From Cupriavidus sp. AU9028 (lineage in GTDB: Bacteria > Pseudomonadota > Gammaproteobacteria > Burkholderiales > Burkholderiaceae), in assembly GCF_019795295.1 (NCBI RefSeq), contig NZ_JAIMCG010000009.1, positions 124,001 to 188,000 of the forward strand: a stretch of DNA of 64,000 nt. The letters are read 5' to 3'. Below the pieces are notes generated by a model. It saw only the letters and a program-made list of their open reading frames with translations. It ran no database searches and was not told the DNA's origin. The position numbers and the translations under genes were made by a program. Positions 19,456-30,613 of this stretch are shown here, one piece after another (positions within the stretch are counted from its first letter, which is position 1; each line of letters opens with the position of its first letter).

Positions 19456-19590
19456 TTAGACCGCCAGGCGCTTGCGACCCTTGGCGCGGCGCGCGTTGAT
19501 CACGGCGCGGCCGCCACGGGTCTTCATGCGCACGCGGAAGCCATGGGTACGCTTGCGGCGGGTAACGGAAGGTTGGTAGGTACGTTTCAT
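19456..19590 (-). CDS. rpmH: 50S ribosomal protein L34
   Basis: A 44-residue, highly basic large-subunit ribosomal protein with the invariant start MKRTYQPS and end AKGRKRLAV. First gene of the operon with rnpA (15 bases downstream), yidD and yidC. Transcribed away from oriC from the strong promoter at 19876-19904, leaving a leader of about 280 bases. Confidence 0.98.
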   Translation of the reverse strand: MKRTYQPSVTRRKRTHGFRVRMKTRGGRAVINARRAKGRKRLAV

Positions 19591-19875
19591 GTTGCACTCT
19601 CTGGTTGATCTTGGCGTCCCCGGCTGCCGCGCAGGGTGCCAGGGCCGCCGCGTATGGTTCGCTTGGGCCGCCGCGGATGCGGTAACGCCGACGATGGAGG
19701 TTGTTCCGGTTGCCGGCCAAGTGCCGGCGCCCATCTGCTGTTTGGGGCTGGCGGGACGGCCAAACCGCACCGCGTCCCGGCCGCCGGTCATTCAGATCGA
19801 CGAAAAGGACGCGAGGGCCGGAGTCAGACCCGGCGATGCGCATACGTGATCCCCTGCCGCATCGCAGAACCCGCC

Positions 19876-19904
19876 ATTTAACTGATTTTTGCGGAAGCTG
19901 TCAA
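19876..19904 (-). promoter_or_regulatory. sigma-70 promoter of the rpmH operon
   Basis: On the minus strand a perfect -35 TTGACA (19904-19899) and -10 TTAAAT (19881-19876) are spaced by 17 bases. It drives rpmH-rnpA-yidD-yidC leftwards, away from the DnaA boxes. Confidence 0.8.
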
Positions 19905-19949
19905 GGCAGTAAACCGTGCGGAGAAGCGCCTTCCCGGCCAACGCCACTT

Positions 19950-20144
19950 TTGTCCACAGTATCGCAGTGCAACAGAGAGGGTGCCTGAAATGCCACATTT
20001 GCGTCGATGAGGCGGGCTTTTTGCCTTTGAAATCAACGGTTTCGCTAAATAAAGTGCTTCCTGCGGCGCTGCTGCTTCTCGAGTTGTGCACAGCCATCCA
20101 CCGCATCTTCACAAGTTGTCCACAGACTTATCCTTTGTGGATAA
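19950..20144. other. chromosomal replication origin (oriC) with DnaA boxes
   Basis: Between the divergent rpmH and dnaA genes (19591-20368) lies a cluster of 9-mer DnaA boxes: TTGTCCACA at 19950-19958 and 20116-20124, TTGTGCACA at 20084-20092, and a perfect TTATCCACA on the minus strand at 20144-20136, with a weak TTATCCTTT at 20128-20136. An A/T-rich stretch at about 20020-20060 could be the unwinding element. The rest of the gap holds the rpmH and dnaA promoters, their leaders and a 15-bp direct repeat. Confidence 0.85.
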
Positions 20145-20164
20145 CTTGGCGAGGGGGGTACAAT
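20135..20164 (+). promoter_or_regulatory. dnaA: dnaA promoter overlapping a perfect DnaA box
   Basis: A -35-like TTGTGG (20135-20140) and -10 TACAAT (20159-20164) are 18 bases apart. The -35 lies inside the perfect DnaA box at 20136-20144, which would let DnaA repress its own gene. This leaves a leader of about 200 bases to the dnaA start. Confidence 0.6.
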
Positions 20165-20249
20165 CCCGGTCCAAACACAACACGGCCTGCGTGGCGCACG
20201 CGACCCGGGTGTTGGATGCATGCAGGCCGGTCGGTGGCGAGGGGGGTAC
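20147..20249 (+). repeat. 15-bp direct repeat in the dnaA promoter and leader
   Basis: TGGCGAGGGGGGTAC occurs at 20147-20161 and exactly again at 20235-20249, 88 bases apart. The first copy covers the spacer and the start of the -10 of the predicted dnaA promoter. Possible regulator site or recent local duplication. Confidence 0.6.
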
Positions 20250-20368
20250 TCGCCGCCTGCCATGACGTGGCCGCCATGCCCTTCCCGGAGAGAGCGGCGC
20301 CTTTTTTCTTTCGGCGATCGAGAAACGGCGTGGCACCAGGCGACCGTGGCACTAGCAAACAAGAACCA

Positions 20369-22180
20369 ATGCAAGACTTCTGGCAGGCGGCAGCCGCGCA
20401 ACTCGAGCGCGAACTGACGCCCCAACAGTTCAAGACGTGGATCAAGCCGCTGGCTCCCGTTGCGTTCGATGAGGACGCGCTGGCGCTGCGCATCGCCGCG
20501 CCCAACCGATTCAAGCTGGACTGGGTCAAGAGCCAGTTCGCCGGCCGCATCACTGCGCTCGCCTGCGAGTACTGGGAAGCGCAAGTCAGCGTCCACTTTG
20601 TCCTCGACCCGACGGCTTCCGGCCGAGCGGCGGCCGGATATGCGGCTCCCGCTCCCCATCCTGCCTATCCGCAGACGGGCGGCCACGGCGAGGCCGGCAT
20701 GAACGGCAACGCGGGCGGTCCCGGTCAGCCGGCCGGTCCTGCCGCCCACCTTGCGCCGCCGTACGCCGGCAACCCGGCCGGGGCGGCGGCGTATCCGTCC
20801 GCGCCTGGTCAGCCGCTCGGCTATGGCGCCGCCGAGCAGCCGGGCGCGGGCGTGGCTGCGCCCACCCCCTATCCGGGCGCGGAGATCAACGCGCAGCATG
20901 CTGCCGCTCACCCGGGGGGTACGCATTCCGGCGCTGCACATTCCCGCTATGGCTCGACGGGCTATGGCTCGACGGGCTATGGCGCGCAGGGCATGGGTGC
21001 TGGCGGAATGGGCCAGGCCGTGCCGCAGGGAATGCATGGCGGCGCCGACGGCCAGGATATCGACATCCCGCAGCTGGACCCCGCCGAGGCCGCCGCACGC
21101 TCGTACCGCGTCGCCCAGCCACCGCTGCCCGGCGCCCAGCAGCCGGACACGGTGCATGAGCGCTCGCGTCTGAATCCGATCCTGACCTTCGACAACTTCG
21201 TCACCGGCAAGGCCAACCAGCTTGCGCGCGCGGCGGCGATCCAGGTTGCCAACAATCCGGGCAAGTCGTACAACCCGCTGTACCTGTACGGCGGCGTGGG
21301 CCTGGGCAAGACTCACCTGATCCACGCCATCGGCAATTTCATGCTGATGGAAAATCCGCGCGCGCGGATCCGCTACATCCATGCCGAGCAATATGTGTCG
21401 GACGTGGTGAAGGCATACCAGCGCAAGGCGTTCGACGAATTCAAGCGCTACTACCATTCGCTGGACCTGCTGCTGATCGACGATATCCAGTTCTTCTCCG
21501 GCAAGAACCGGACGCAGGAGGAGTTCTTCTATGCGTTCGAGGCGCTGATCGCCAACCGCGCCCAGGTCATCATCACCAGCGATACCTATCCGAAGGAAAT
21601 CACCGGCATCGACGACCGGCTGATCTCGCGTTTCGATTCGGGGCTCACCGTGGCCATCGAGCCGCCCGAGCTGGAGATGCGCGTGGCCATTCTGATGAAG
21701 AAGGCCGCCGCGGAAAACGTCTCGGTGCCGGAGGAAGTCGCCTTCTTCGTCGCCAAGCATCTGCGCTCGAACGTGCGCGAGCTGGAAGGGGCGCTGCGCA
21801 AGATCCTCGCCTTTTCCAATTTCCATGGCAAGGACATCACCATCGAGGTCACGCGCGAGGCGCTGAAGGATCTGCTGACCGTGCAGAACCGCCAGATCTC
21901 GGTGGAGAACATCCAGAAGACGTGCGCCGACTTCTACAACATCAAGGTCGCCGACATGTATTCGAAGAAGCGACCTGCCAATATCGCGCGGCCGCGTCAG
22001 ATCGCCATGTATCTGGCCAAGGAGCTGACGCAAAAGAGCCTGCCCGAAATCGGCGAGCTGTTCGGCGGCCGCGATCACACCACCGTGCTGCATGCGGTGC
22101 GCAAGATTGCCGACGAACGCAGCAAGGACGCCCAGCTGAACCACGAACTGCACGTCCTGGAGCAGACGCTCAAGGGCTAG
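20369..22180 (+). CDS. dnaA: chromosomal replication initiator DnaA
   Basis: AAA+ initiator that binds DnaA boxes and opens oriC. Domain I is residues 1-85 ([25 protein letters not shown]). The AAA+ domain starts near 265, with Walker A GVGLGKTH near 310 and Walker [10 protein letters not shown]. The DNA-binding domain IV carries the signature [12 protein letters not shown] near 565. At 603 residues it is much longer than E. coli DnaA (467) because domain II (about 90-260) is a Gly/Ala/Pro/Tyr-rich linker with [14 protein letters not shown] repeats. The start is set by the conserved domain I; the frame is open 151 codons upstream but that region is the origin. Confidence 0.98.
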   Translation: MQDFWQAAAAQLERELTPQQFKTWIKPLAPVAFDEDALALRIAAPNRFKLDWVKSQFAGRITALACEYWEAQVSVHFVLDPTASGRAAAGYAAPAPHPAYPQTGGHGEAGMNGNAGGPGQPAGPAAHLAPPYAGNPAGAAAYPSAPGQPLGYGAAEQPGAGVAAPTPYPGAEINAQHAAAHPGGTHSGAAHSRYGSTGYGSTGYGAQGMGAGGMGQAVPQGMHGGADGQDIDIPQLDPAEAAARSYRVAQPPLPGAQQPDTVHERSRLNPILTFDNFVTGKANQLARAAAIQVANNPGKSYNPLYLYGGVGLGKTHLIHAIGNFMLMENPRARIRYIHAEQYVSDVVKAYQRKAFDEFKRYYHSLDLLLIDDIQFFSGKNRTQEEFFYAFEALIANRAQVIITSDTYPKEITGIDDRLISRFDSGLTVAIEPPELEMRVAILMKKAAAENVSVPEEVAFFVAKHLRSNVRELEGALRKILAFSNFHGKDITIEVTREALKDLLTVQNRQISVENIQKTCADFYNIKVADMYSKKRPANIARPRQIAMYLAKELTQKSLPEIGELFGGRDHTTVLHAVRKIADERSKDAQLNHELHVLEQTLKG

Positions 22181-22382
22181 ACGAGCCAGTGCCGTCCGCC
22201 GGGGCGGCTGCGGCCGCCGTGCTGGCATACTTCGGTAGTGACGGCACGATCCCGGCGCGCCGCGCAAGCCCTGGCATTGGCCGGAAAGCCGCGCCCGGCA
22301 AGGCTTTGCAGCTCGTCCGCCAGGTTTGGGGGATCGTGCCTTTTCATGCACAATACGTGCGCGGGCCGAAGGCTCGCAACCT

Positions 22383-22411
22383 TTGCCCGGACAACGGTTT
22401 CAGGGTAAAAT
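22383..22411 (+). promoter_or_regulatory. candidate dnaN promoter
   Basis: TTGCCC (22383-22388) and TAAAAT (22406-22411) with 17-base spacing, about 100 bases upstream of dnaN, in the 338-base dnaA-dnaN gap. Nothing else in that gap is recognisable. Confidence 0.5.
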
Positions 22412-22518
22412 GGCGCATTAACTTCTTGATTACTAAGTGATTTTGGAGTTATGCGGAAAAGCCGCCGCGCGGGGCGGCCTGGCGGACGCTGAATACAAAC
22501 GACGAAGGACAGAAATCG

Positions 22519-23634
22519 ATGCAATTGGTCAAAACCTCGCGAGACAATCTGCTGCGTCCGCTGCAAATCGTGAGCGGCATTGTGGAACGCCGTCATACCC
22601 TCCCGATTTTGGCCAACCTGCTGATTCGCAAGTCCGGCGCCAACGTATCCTTCCTCTCCACCGATATCGAAATCCAGATCACCACGCACGCTGAATGCGG
22701 CGTGGGCAGCGACGACGTGGCGACCACCGTCGCGGCCCGCAAGCTGCTCGATATCCTTCGTGCCATGCCCGAGGGCGACGTAGCGCTGTCGCTGACCGAC
22801 AAGCGCATGACCGTGCAGTCGGGCAAGAGCCGGTTCGCGCTGCAGACGCTGGCCGCGGAGGAATTTCCGACCGTCGCCGAAGCGACCGAATTCACCGCGG
22901 GCGTCACGCTGCCGCAGAAGACCTTCAAGCATCTGCTGGCGATGGTGCATTTCGCCATGGCGCAGCAGGACATCCGCTATTACCTGAACGGCATGCTGCT
23001 GGTGGTCGATGGCAAGAAGCTGATGGCCGTGGCGACCGACGGTCACCGCCTGGCCTATTGCGCCGTCGAGCTCGAGCAGGAGCCCTCGGGCGCTGGTACC
23101 CGCCAGGAAGTCATCATTCCGCGCAAGACCATCCTGGAGCTGCAGCGTCTGCTCGAGGACAACGACGATCCCGTGCAGGTGCAGCTGGCCGCCAACCAGA
23201 TCAAGTTCACCTTCGCCAACGTCGAGCTGATCTCGAAGCTGGTGGAAGGCAAGTTCCCGGATTTCCAGCGGGTCATTCCGAAGGGCTACAAGAACGCGTT
23301 CTCGATCGACCGCGTCCAGCTGCAGCAGGCGCTGCAGCGTACCGCCATTCTGACCACCGACAAGTTCAAGGGCGTGCGCTGCATCCTCGATACGCACACC
23401 CTGAAAATCAGCTCGACCAACGCCGACCAGGAAGAAGCGCAGGAAGAGCTCGAACTCGATTATTCGGGCGACGCGCTCGATATCGGCTTCAACGTGACCT
23501 ATCTGCTCGACGTGCTGGGCAACCTGAAGAGCGAGCAAGTCCAGGTCAGCCTCGGCGACTCGAATTCGAGTGCGCTGATTACCGTGCCGGAAGACGACGA
23601 CTTCAAGTACGTCGTCATGCCGATGCGCATCTGA
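22519..23634 (+). CDS. dnaN: DNA polymerase III beta subunit (sliding clamp)
   Basis: A 371-residue ring-forming clamp that tethers DNA polymerase III. The N-terminus MQLVKTSRDNLLRPLQIVSGIVERRHTLPILAN and the C-terminal YVVMPMRI are the family ends, and three topologically similar domains of about 120 residues each make up the chain. It follows dnaA and precedes gyrB in the standard order. A promoter candidate lies upstream and a hairpin with a T-run follows, so it may be transcribed both with dnaA and separately. Confidence 0.98.
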   Translation: MQLVKTSRDNLLRPLQIVSGIVERRHTLPILANLLIRKSGANVSFLSTDIEIQITTHAECGVGSDDVATTVAARKLLDILRAMPEGDVALSLTDKRMTVQSGKSRFALQTLAAEEFPTVAEATEFTAGVTLPQKTFKHLLAMVHFAMAQQDIRYYLNGMLLVVDGKKLMAVATDGHRLAYCAVELEQEPSGAGTRQEVIIPRKTILELQRLLEDNDDPVQVQLAANQIKFTFANVELISKLVEGKFPDFQRVIPKGYKNAFSIDRVQLQQALQRTAILTTDKFKGVRCILDTHTLKISSTNADQEEAQEELELDYSGDALDIGFNVTYLLDVLGNLKSEQVQVSLGDSNSSALITVPEDDDFKYVVMPMRI

Positions 23635-23774
23635 TGCTCCACTCTCCGATGTCCGCCCGAGAATCCGTTGGCGCGGGGCGAGCATCGGACGATACGAACA
23701 ACCGGAGCATCGGACGGCAAGCTGGCCGGCCCCGACGTGGCGCTATGTGACACCACGGCGCGCCGGGCATAGCA

Positions 23775-23813
23775 GGGGCAGGATCTTCGGGGATCCGCCC
23801 CTTTGCCGTTTTT
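23775..23813 (+). terminator. probable terminator after dnaN
   Basis: GGGGC-A-GGATC stem complemented by GATCC-GCCCC around a short TTCGGG loop, followed by TTT, a 4-base gap and TTTTT. Located in the 259-base dnaN-gyrB gap; termination may be partial. Confidence 0.6.
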
Positions 23814-23887
23814 ATGTAACCGCCATGCGGAATTCCCGTCGCCCGCGCAAGCGCGCGCGGCGGGCCATTCGTATTTGCCGTGAGTAG

Positions 23888-26419
<2,532 letters not shown>

Positions 26420-26438
26420 CACCGTGGCGGCGTCGTAG

Positions 26439-26511
26439 GGCAAGGGGCCGTCCCTTTGCCATGCGGCACCACGCGCAACGCCCACAGCCCGGCCCTCGCG
26501 CCGGGCTGTTT
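26439..26511. terminator. two hairpins between gyrB and the DHFR-like gene
   Basis: First hairpin: GGCAAGGGG (26439-26447) pairs with CCCTTTGCC (26452-26460). Second: ACAGCCCGGC (26484-26493) pairs perfectly with GCCGGGCTGT (26500-26509) around the loop CCTCGC, followed by TTC. The second is the likely terminator for these convergent genes, though its T-run is short. Confidence 0.65.
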
Positions 26512-27050
26512 CATTGCTGCCTGACCCGGTAGGTCGATTGCACCAGCCCCGACGGAAAACTGCGGCTGGACACCAGCACAAGATCGACGTCGCTGGCCAG
26601 CGTGCCGAACAACGGTCGTCCCGATCCAATCAGCACCGGGGCCGTGGTGATGACCATATCCTCGACCAGTCCTTCCCGCAGGAACGACTGCACGACCTGC
26701 CCGCCATCGAGATAGATGCGTCGCACGCCCTCGCCGGCCAGCGAGTCCATCAGTTCCCGCGGTGACGCGCCGGTGAAGCGTACCTTCCCCTGCAATGCCT
26801 CGGGCACCGGCGTACCGGCCAGCTGCCGGGACAGCACTACAACCGGCCTGTCATAGGGCCAGGGGTCGAAGCTCGACACCTTCTCATAGCTGCCACGGCC
26901 CATGACGATCACGTCCTTGTCCGCGATGAAGTCGTTGTAGCCGTGATCCTCGGTGGGGTCGTCACGTTGCAGCAGCCAGTCGATGTCGCCGTCCGAGCGG
27001 GCGATATAACCATCGAGGCTGATGGCGATGAAGACATGCGCGGTGGTCAT
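26511..27050 (-). CDS. dihydrofolate reductase-like (RibD C-terminal domain) protein
   Basis: A 179-residue single-domain protein of the RibD_C/DHFR-like family (YyaP/YwjB type). It has the start VFIAISLDGYIARSDGDIDWL, the nucleotide-binding VIVMGRGSYE and VVVLSRQ segments, and the C-terminal GVRRIYLDGGQVVQSFLREGLVEDMVITTAPVLIGSGRPLF. Such proteins are NADPH-dependent reductases with mostly unknown substrates; they are not the housekeeping FolA. Convergent with gyrB, alone on its strand. Confidence 0.88.
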   Translation of the reverse strand: MTTAHVFIAISLDGYIARSDGDIDWLLQRDDPTEDHGYNDFIADKDVIVMGRGSYEKVSSFDPWPYDRPVVVLSRQLAGTPVPEALQGKVRFTGASPRELMDSLAGEGVRRIYLDGGQVVQSFLREGLVEDMVITTAPVLIGSGRPLFGTLASDVDLVLVSSRSFPSGLVQSTYRVRQQ

Positions 27051-27116
27051 GGAAGGGTCTCATTGTTCTTGTTGGGCTGTATAGCCTACCTTCCCGGATC
27101 GGCGCATTCAAGCGAA

Positions 27117-28025
27117 TCAGTGAGGGCCAGGATGGGTGTGTCCGCCATGGCGCGAATGCCCATCCGCGTGGTGTTCCTCATGCTCGTGGTCGTCGTGCGG
27201 CGCGACCCCTTCGCGGGATTTCAGCGTCCAGAACTTCGCCTGGGCCAGGTCCTGCTGCACGCCGCGGCCCGTTTCGTAGGCGATGCCGAGAGTGCGCTGC
27301 GCGATCGGGTTGCCTGCCTCGGCCGCGCGTTTCAGCCAGTTGATGGCGGTCGGCATGCTGCGCCTGACGCCCCGGCCTTCCGCGTACGCGACGTACAGCT
27401 CGTACTGCGATTTCGGCGCGCAGCGGTCGTTGCTGGTGGCGGTGCGCTTGTACCACTGAAATGCTTGCGCGTGATCCTGCGGCGCTCCCCCAAGGCCGTT
27501 CTTGTAGAAGTCCCCGAGCATGCATTGCGCAACGACGGCGCCGCCGGCGGCAGCCTTGCTGAACCACTGGAAGGCGAGCGGCAGGTCCTTCGGCACGCCG
27601 CCGCTGCCGTTCATGTGCAGGAATGCCAGATCGACCTGTGCGGGGCCGTGCCCGTGCTCGGCGGCCCGCTGCAGGTAGCGCAGCGATCGGACCGGGTCGA
27701 ACGCGTCTCCGGACAGCCCCTTGTAGTACTGGGCCACCTCGTATTCCGCGGGAGCGAAGCCTTGATCGGCCGAGGCGACATACAGCTCGAATGCGCGGCG
27801 CCGGTCCATGGCGACGCCGCTGCCCCTGGCATGGCGCTGGGCAAGCTCGTACTGCGCGGCGGCATTGCCTCGTTGCGCCTGCATTTGAAGCGGTTCGAGC
27901 GAGGCGGAGGCCCGCGCGCCCGGTGAACTGGCAGTTGAAGGGGCGGCAGCGCTGGCGGGTGCCGGTATCGCACAGCAGAGGCACGACGCGAGCACGAGAG
28001 CGCGGATCGAAGGCAGCGGGATCAT
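27117..28025 (-). CDS. secreted Sel1-like (TPR) repeat protein with His-rich tail
   Basis: A 302-residue protein with a signal peptide (cleavage near SAAAP) and about six Sel1-like repeats, each with the A-x2-xLGxxYxxGxGVxxD pattern (e.g. AAQYELAQRHARGSGVAMD, AQRTLGIAYETGRGVQQD). Such solenoids mediate protein-protein contacts in the envelope. The C-terminus is a striking His/Asp/Glu-rich stretch (HDDHEHEEHHADGHSRHGG) that looks able to bind divalent metals; that is inference. It lies 78 bases after the large MBL-fold lipoprotein on the same strand, so the two may be co-transcribed. Confidence 0.87.
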   Translation of the reverse strand: MIPLPSIRALVLASCLCCAIPAPASAAAPSTASSPGARASASLEPLQMQAQRGNAAAQYELAQRHARGSGVAMDRRRAFELYVASADQGFAPAEYEVAQYYKGLSGDAFDPVRSLRYLQRAAEHGHGPAQVDLAFLHMNGSGGVPKDLPLAFQWFSKAAAGGAVVAQCMLGDFYKNGLGGAPQDHAQAFQWYKRTATSNDRCAPKSQYELYVAYAEGRGVRRSMPTAINWLKRAAEAGNPIAQRTLGIAYETGRGVQQDLAQAKFWTLKSREGVAPHDDHEHEEHHADGHSRHGGHTHPGPH

Positions 28026-28103
28026 GGGCGGACTCGGGTGGCCGGATGGAGAGGATCGGACATCGGGAGGCGAGCGGCCTTGCGCCGCTCGCCTCGTCCC
28101 GCC

Positions 28104-30452
28104 TTACTGGAACGTCTTGCTGACGTCCGCCGGCACCACGATTTCGCTGGCAGGGGTGAGCGAAATGGTCACGGTCTGATCCTTCGCGATGGTCGCCAGC
28201 ACCTGCTGCGCTTCCGCCAGCGAGCCAAGCCGCTGGGTGCGCAGGACCTCCGGCGGATGGAAGGTGCCGCGCGCGGCGTGGATCGACTCGACCGGCCCGC
28301 CCTTGTAGGTGATGTTGCTGCCGGTCCCCGGGCTGAACTGCAGCAGCCCTTCGGGGATAATTCCCTTGTAGCCGGCGTCCTGCACGTCGATCGAGACCTG
28401 CACGTAGTAGCCGTTCGGGTCATTGACGAAGGTATCCGAATTGCTCGGAATGCCCTGTGCCAGCAGCGGGATCAGCGGGTTCTTGTTCTGCGCCGCGACA
28501 AAGCCCTGGATGATCTTGCCGCCATCGAGCAGCTTCGCCCGCACGGACGTCAGGCCAGCTTCCCGTCCCGGCTTGAACGGGCCTGACGTTTCCAGGCTCT
28601 TGTAGGACGGATTGGCGGCGTCGCTGCCCTTGTACGAAATGACCGAACGGCGCTTTTCCAGCTGGTTGGCGAATTCGCTGGTGATATTGACGCCGTTGAC
28701 GACGGGCGAGTCGTACACCTTCGAGCGCATCGCATCCATCATCGTCAGCGGCTTGCCGGCGTTCTGCGGGTCGCGGTTATACGCCTTCAGCGCCTGGTAG
28801 ACCTCGACGATGGGGAACTGGTTGGTGTGCTGGGGCGCAACGAAGTCGACATCGACGCTGTTCTGCAGATAGCTGAAGCCGTGCTGGAACGACAGCCGGC
28901 GCCAGCCGTTGTCCGGGGTAGGCGTGGTCAGGCCGTTGACCCCATAGCCGCCGTGATAGCCGAACGTGTAGAACTTGCCGTCGTCGGGATTGCGCACCTT
29001 GAACAGCATGTTGGTGGTGCCCGGCGTATGGCCCGGAGACCAGATCACCATGATCTGCACGTTGCCGAAGTCGTACCACTTGTCGTACTCATAGAAGTTC
29101 GTGGTACGGGTGCGGACAACGGTTTCGTTTTCGGGCAGTGCCCCGGGAATGCTCCAGCGGTTGCCCTGCGGATCGGTCTCGATGCCGATAGTGTCCTCGC
29201 GCGAACCCCACAGCGCGACGGACTTGCCGGCGTTGTCCATCATCTTCAGCTGTTCGGCGACGGTACCGTAGTGGTCCAGGTGCCCGTGCGTGAGCCAGAT
29301 GTCGGTCACGGCGCGCGGGTCGATGCCGACCAGTTCCATGTTCTTCCAGTACTGGTACCCGCTATTGGGCCAGCCGGCATCGACCTTGATCAGCTTGTCG
29401 TCGGCGGGATCGTTCGGGGTACCCATGTCGGCCTTCAGCAGATACGAGGCGACCTCGTTGTCGCCAACGTAGTACATGGTGTCCCTGACCATTTCGAACG
29501 GTTCGGTGCTGCGGGTATACGGCGCGGTGGTCGGGGAGGTCGCGTTGATCGCGCTATACGGCTGCCCGGAGACGGGATCGTTGCCCTTGTCATCGAGCAG
29601 GACGCTGCGCGTTGGCACATCCCAGACCGGCTTGCCGTCGGATGTGGACTGCGGCGTGAAATACCAGATGGCGATGACCTTGGCGTTGGCCGCATTCTGG
29701 TAGTTGTCGTCGAACAGCAGATAGGCGGCCTGGCGCGAGGTGGTGCCGTGGTGGTAGTCGGCGGTCACTGGAATCGAGGCGAAATCGGCGGCGGCGCTGC
29801 GGCTGTAGTCCTCGGTGTTGACGTTGAAGACCTTCACGTCGGGAGAGACGGTGTAGGTTTCCTCGTAGCGCTTGATCGGGGTGTCGTAGGGGCGTCCGGC
29901 GATATCGGCGGTGACGATGCGGCCGTCGCCGACGGTGATCGAGTTTCCGGTCTTGTTGTAGATCCAGCCCGCCGCGACCATGGCGCCGGGTTTGTCGTTG
30001 TGGCGGGTCACCGCAGCGCCGTACCTGGCCAGGTTGAACTGGGTGGCGCCCGCCGTGCCCTTGGAGAGGATGACGTTGAAGGTCCGCTGCGCGTCCTGAG
30101 GCACCGTCGCGCTGTCGGGGCTGCTGCCCGGAATCCAGTCGACCAGATCGCCGGGGGCAAGGCTAGCCTGGAGCGCTTGGGCGGCGCCGGCGGGCAATGC
30201 GCCGGTGGAGATCGTCCGGACGCCGCCGGGCGTGAGGATGCCGGCCTTGACCACCTGGGCGCCGGATGCGTCGGCGGCAACCTGGGGCGCCTGGACCACC
30301 AGTCCGGCGGAACGGACGACCTGCGCGGTCGGCGGATTGGGATTCGGCCCGGCTGGCGGTGGCGCGTTGTCGTCCCCACCTCCGCAGCCAAAGAGGGTGG
30401 CTACCGCAATCAGGACGGGCAGGGGCGCCCAGGGTCGTGTTGCTGTCTGCAT
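28104..30452 (-). CDS. large metallo-beta-lactamase-fold lipoprotein
   Basis: A 782-residue exported protein. The signal ends in a lipobox, LFGC, after MQTATRPWAPLPVLIAVAT, so it is probably a lipoprotein; AAGGAG lies six bases before the ATG. Residues about 25-330 match no domain I know. The MBL fold follows, with THGHLDHYG near 385 (H-x-H-x-D-H), SPGHTPGT and PQHTNQ as the later zinc ligands, an arrangement like subclass B3 and related hydrolases. About 250 more residues follow. The substrate is unknown; the size and extra domains argue against a simple beta-lactamase. LacI-type palindromes lie upstream. Confidence 0.82.
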   Translation of the reverse strand: MQTATRPWAPLPVLIAVATLFGCGGGDDNAPPPAGPNPNPPTAQVVRSAGLVVQAPQVAADASGAQVVKAGILTPGGVRTISTGALPAGAAQALQASLAPGDLVDWIPGSSPDSATVPQDAQRTFNVILSKGTAGATQFNLARYGAAVTRHNDKPGAMVAAGWIYNKTGNSITVGDGRIVTADIAGRPYDTPIKRYEETYTVSPDVKVFNVNTEDYSRSAAADFASIPVTADYHHGTTSRQAAYLLFDDNYQNAANAKVIAIWYFTPQSTSDGKPVWDVPTRSVLLDDKGNDPVSGQPYSAINATSPTTAPYTRSTEPFEMVRDTMYYVGDNEVASYLLKADMGTPNDPADDKLIKVDAGWPNSGYQYWKNMELVGIDPRAVTDIWLTHGHLDHYGTVAEQLKMMDNAGKSVALWGSREDTIGIETDPQGNRWSIPGALPENETVVRTRTTNFYEYDKWYDFGNVQIMVIWSPGHTPGTTNMLFKVRNPDDGKFYTFGYHGGYGVNGLTTPTPDNGWRRLSFQHGFSYLQNSVDVDFVAPQHTNQFPIVEVYQALKAYNRDPQNAGKPLTMMDAMRSKVYDSPVVNGVNITSEFANQLEKRRSVISYKGSDAANPSYKSLETSGPFKPGREAGLTSVRAKLLDGGKIIQGFVAAQNKNPLIPLLAQGIPSNSDTFVNDPNGYYVQVSIDVQDAGYKGIIPEGLLQFSPGTGSNITYKGGPVESIHAARGTFHPPEVLRTQRLGSLAEAQQVLATIAKDQTVTISLTPASEIVVPADVSKTFQ

Positions 30453-30514
30453 GTCTCTCTCCTTGTGGTTGTGGCCCTTGCGACATACCGCCGACAGCAA
30501 GATGCCCGCTCGGA

Positions 30515-30575
30515 TGTTAACGTTAACAAGCGGGCACTCCCAATGCGTGTAAACGCTGGCGTGGCAAGCGCTTTA
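30515..30575. promoter_or_regulatory. LacI-type palindromes upstream of the MBL lipoprotein gene
   Basis: A perfect 14-bp palindrome TGTTAACGTTAACA (30515-30528) with the central CG typical of LacI/GalR operators, plus AAGCGCTT (30566-30573) and a half-site TGTAAACGCT (30548-30557). They sit in the 161-base gap between the MBL and DsbA-like genes. No LacI-family gene is in the window. Confidence 0.55.
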
Positions 30576-30613
30576 GTGACTCTTTCGTGACTTTGTGGTT
30601 CTTCCCGCGGGGT

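Noticed and set aside
20045-22351. 768-codon open frame antisense to dnaA
   Set aside because: Shadow of dnaA that also crosses the DnaA boxes and dnaA promoter.
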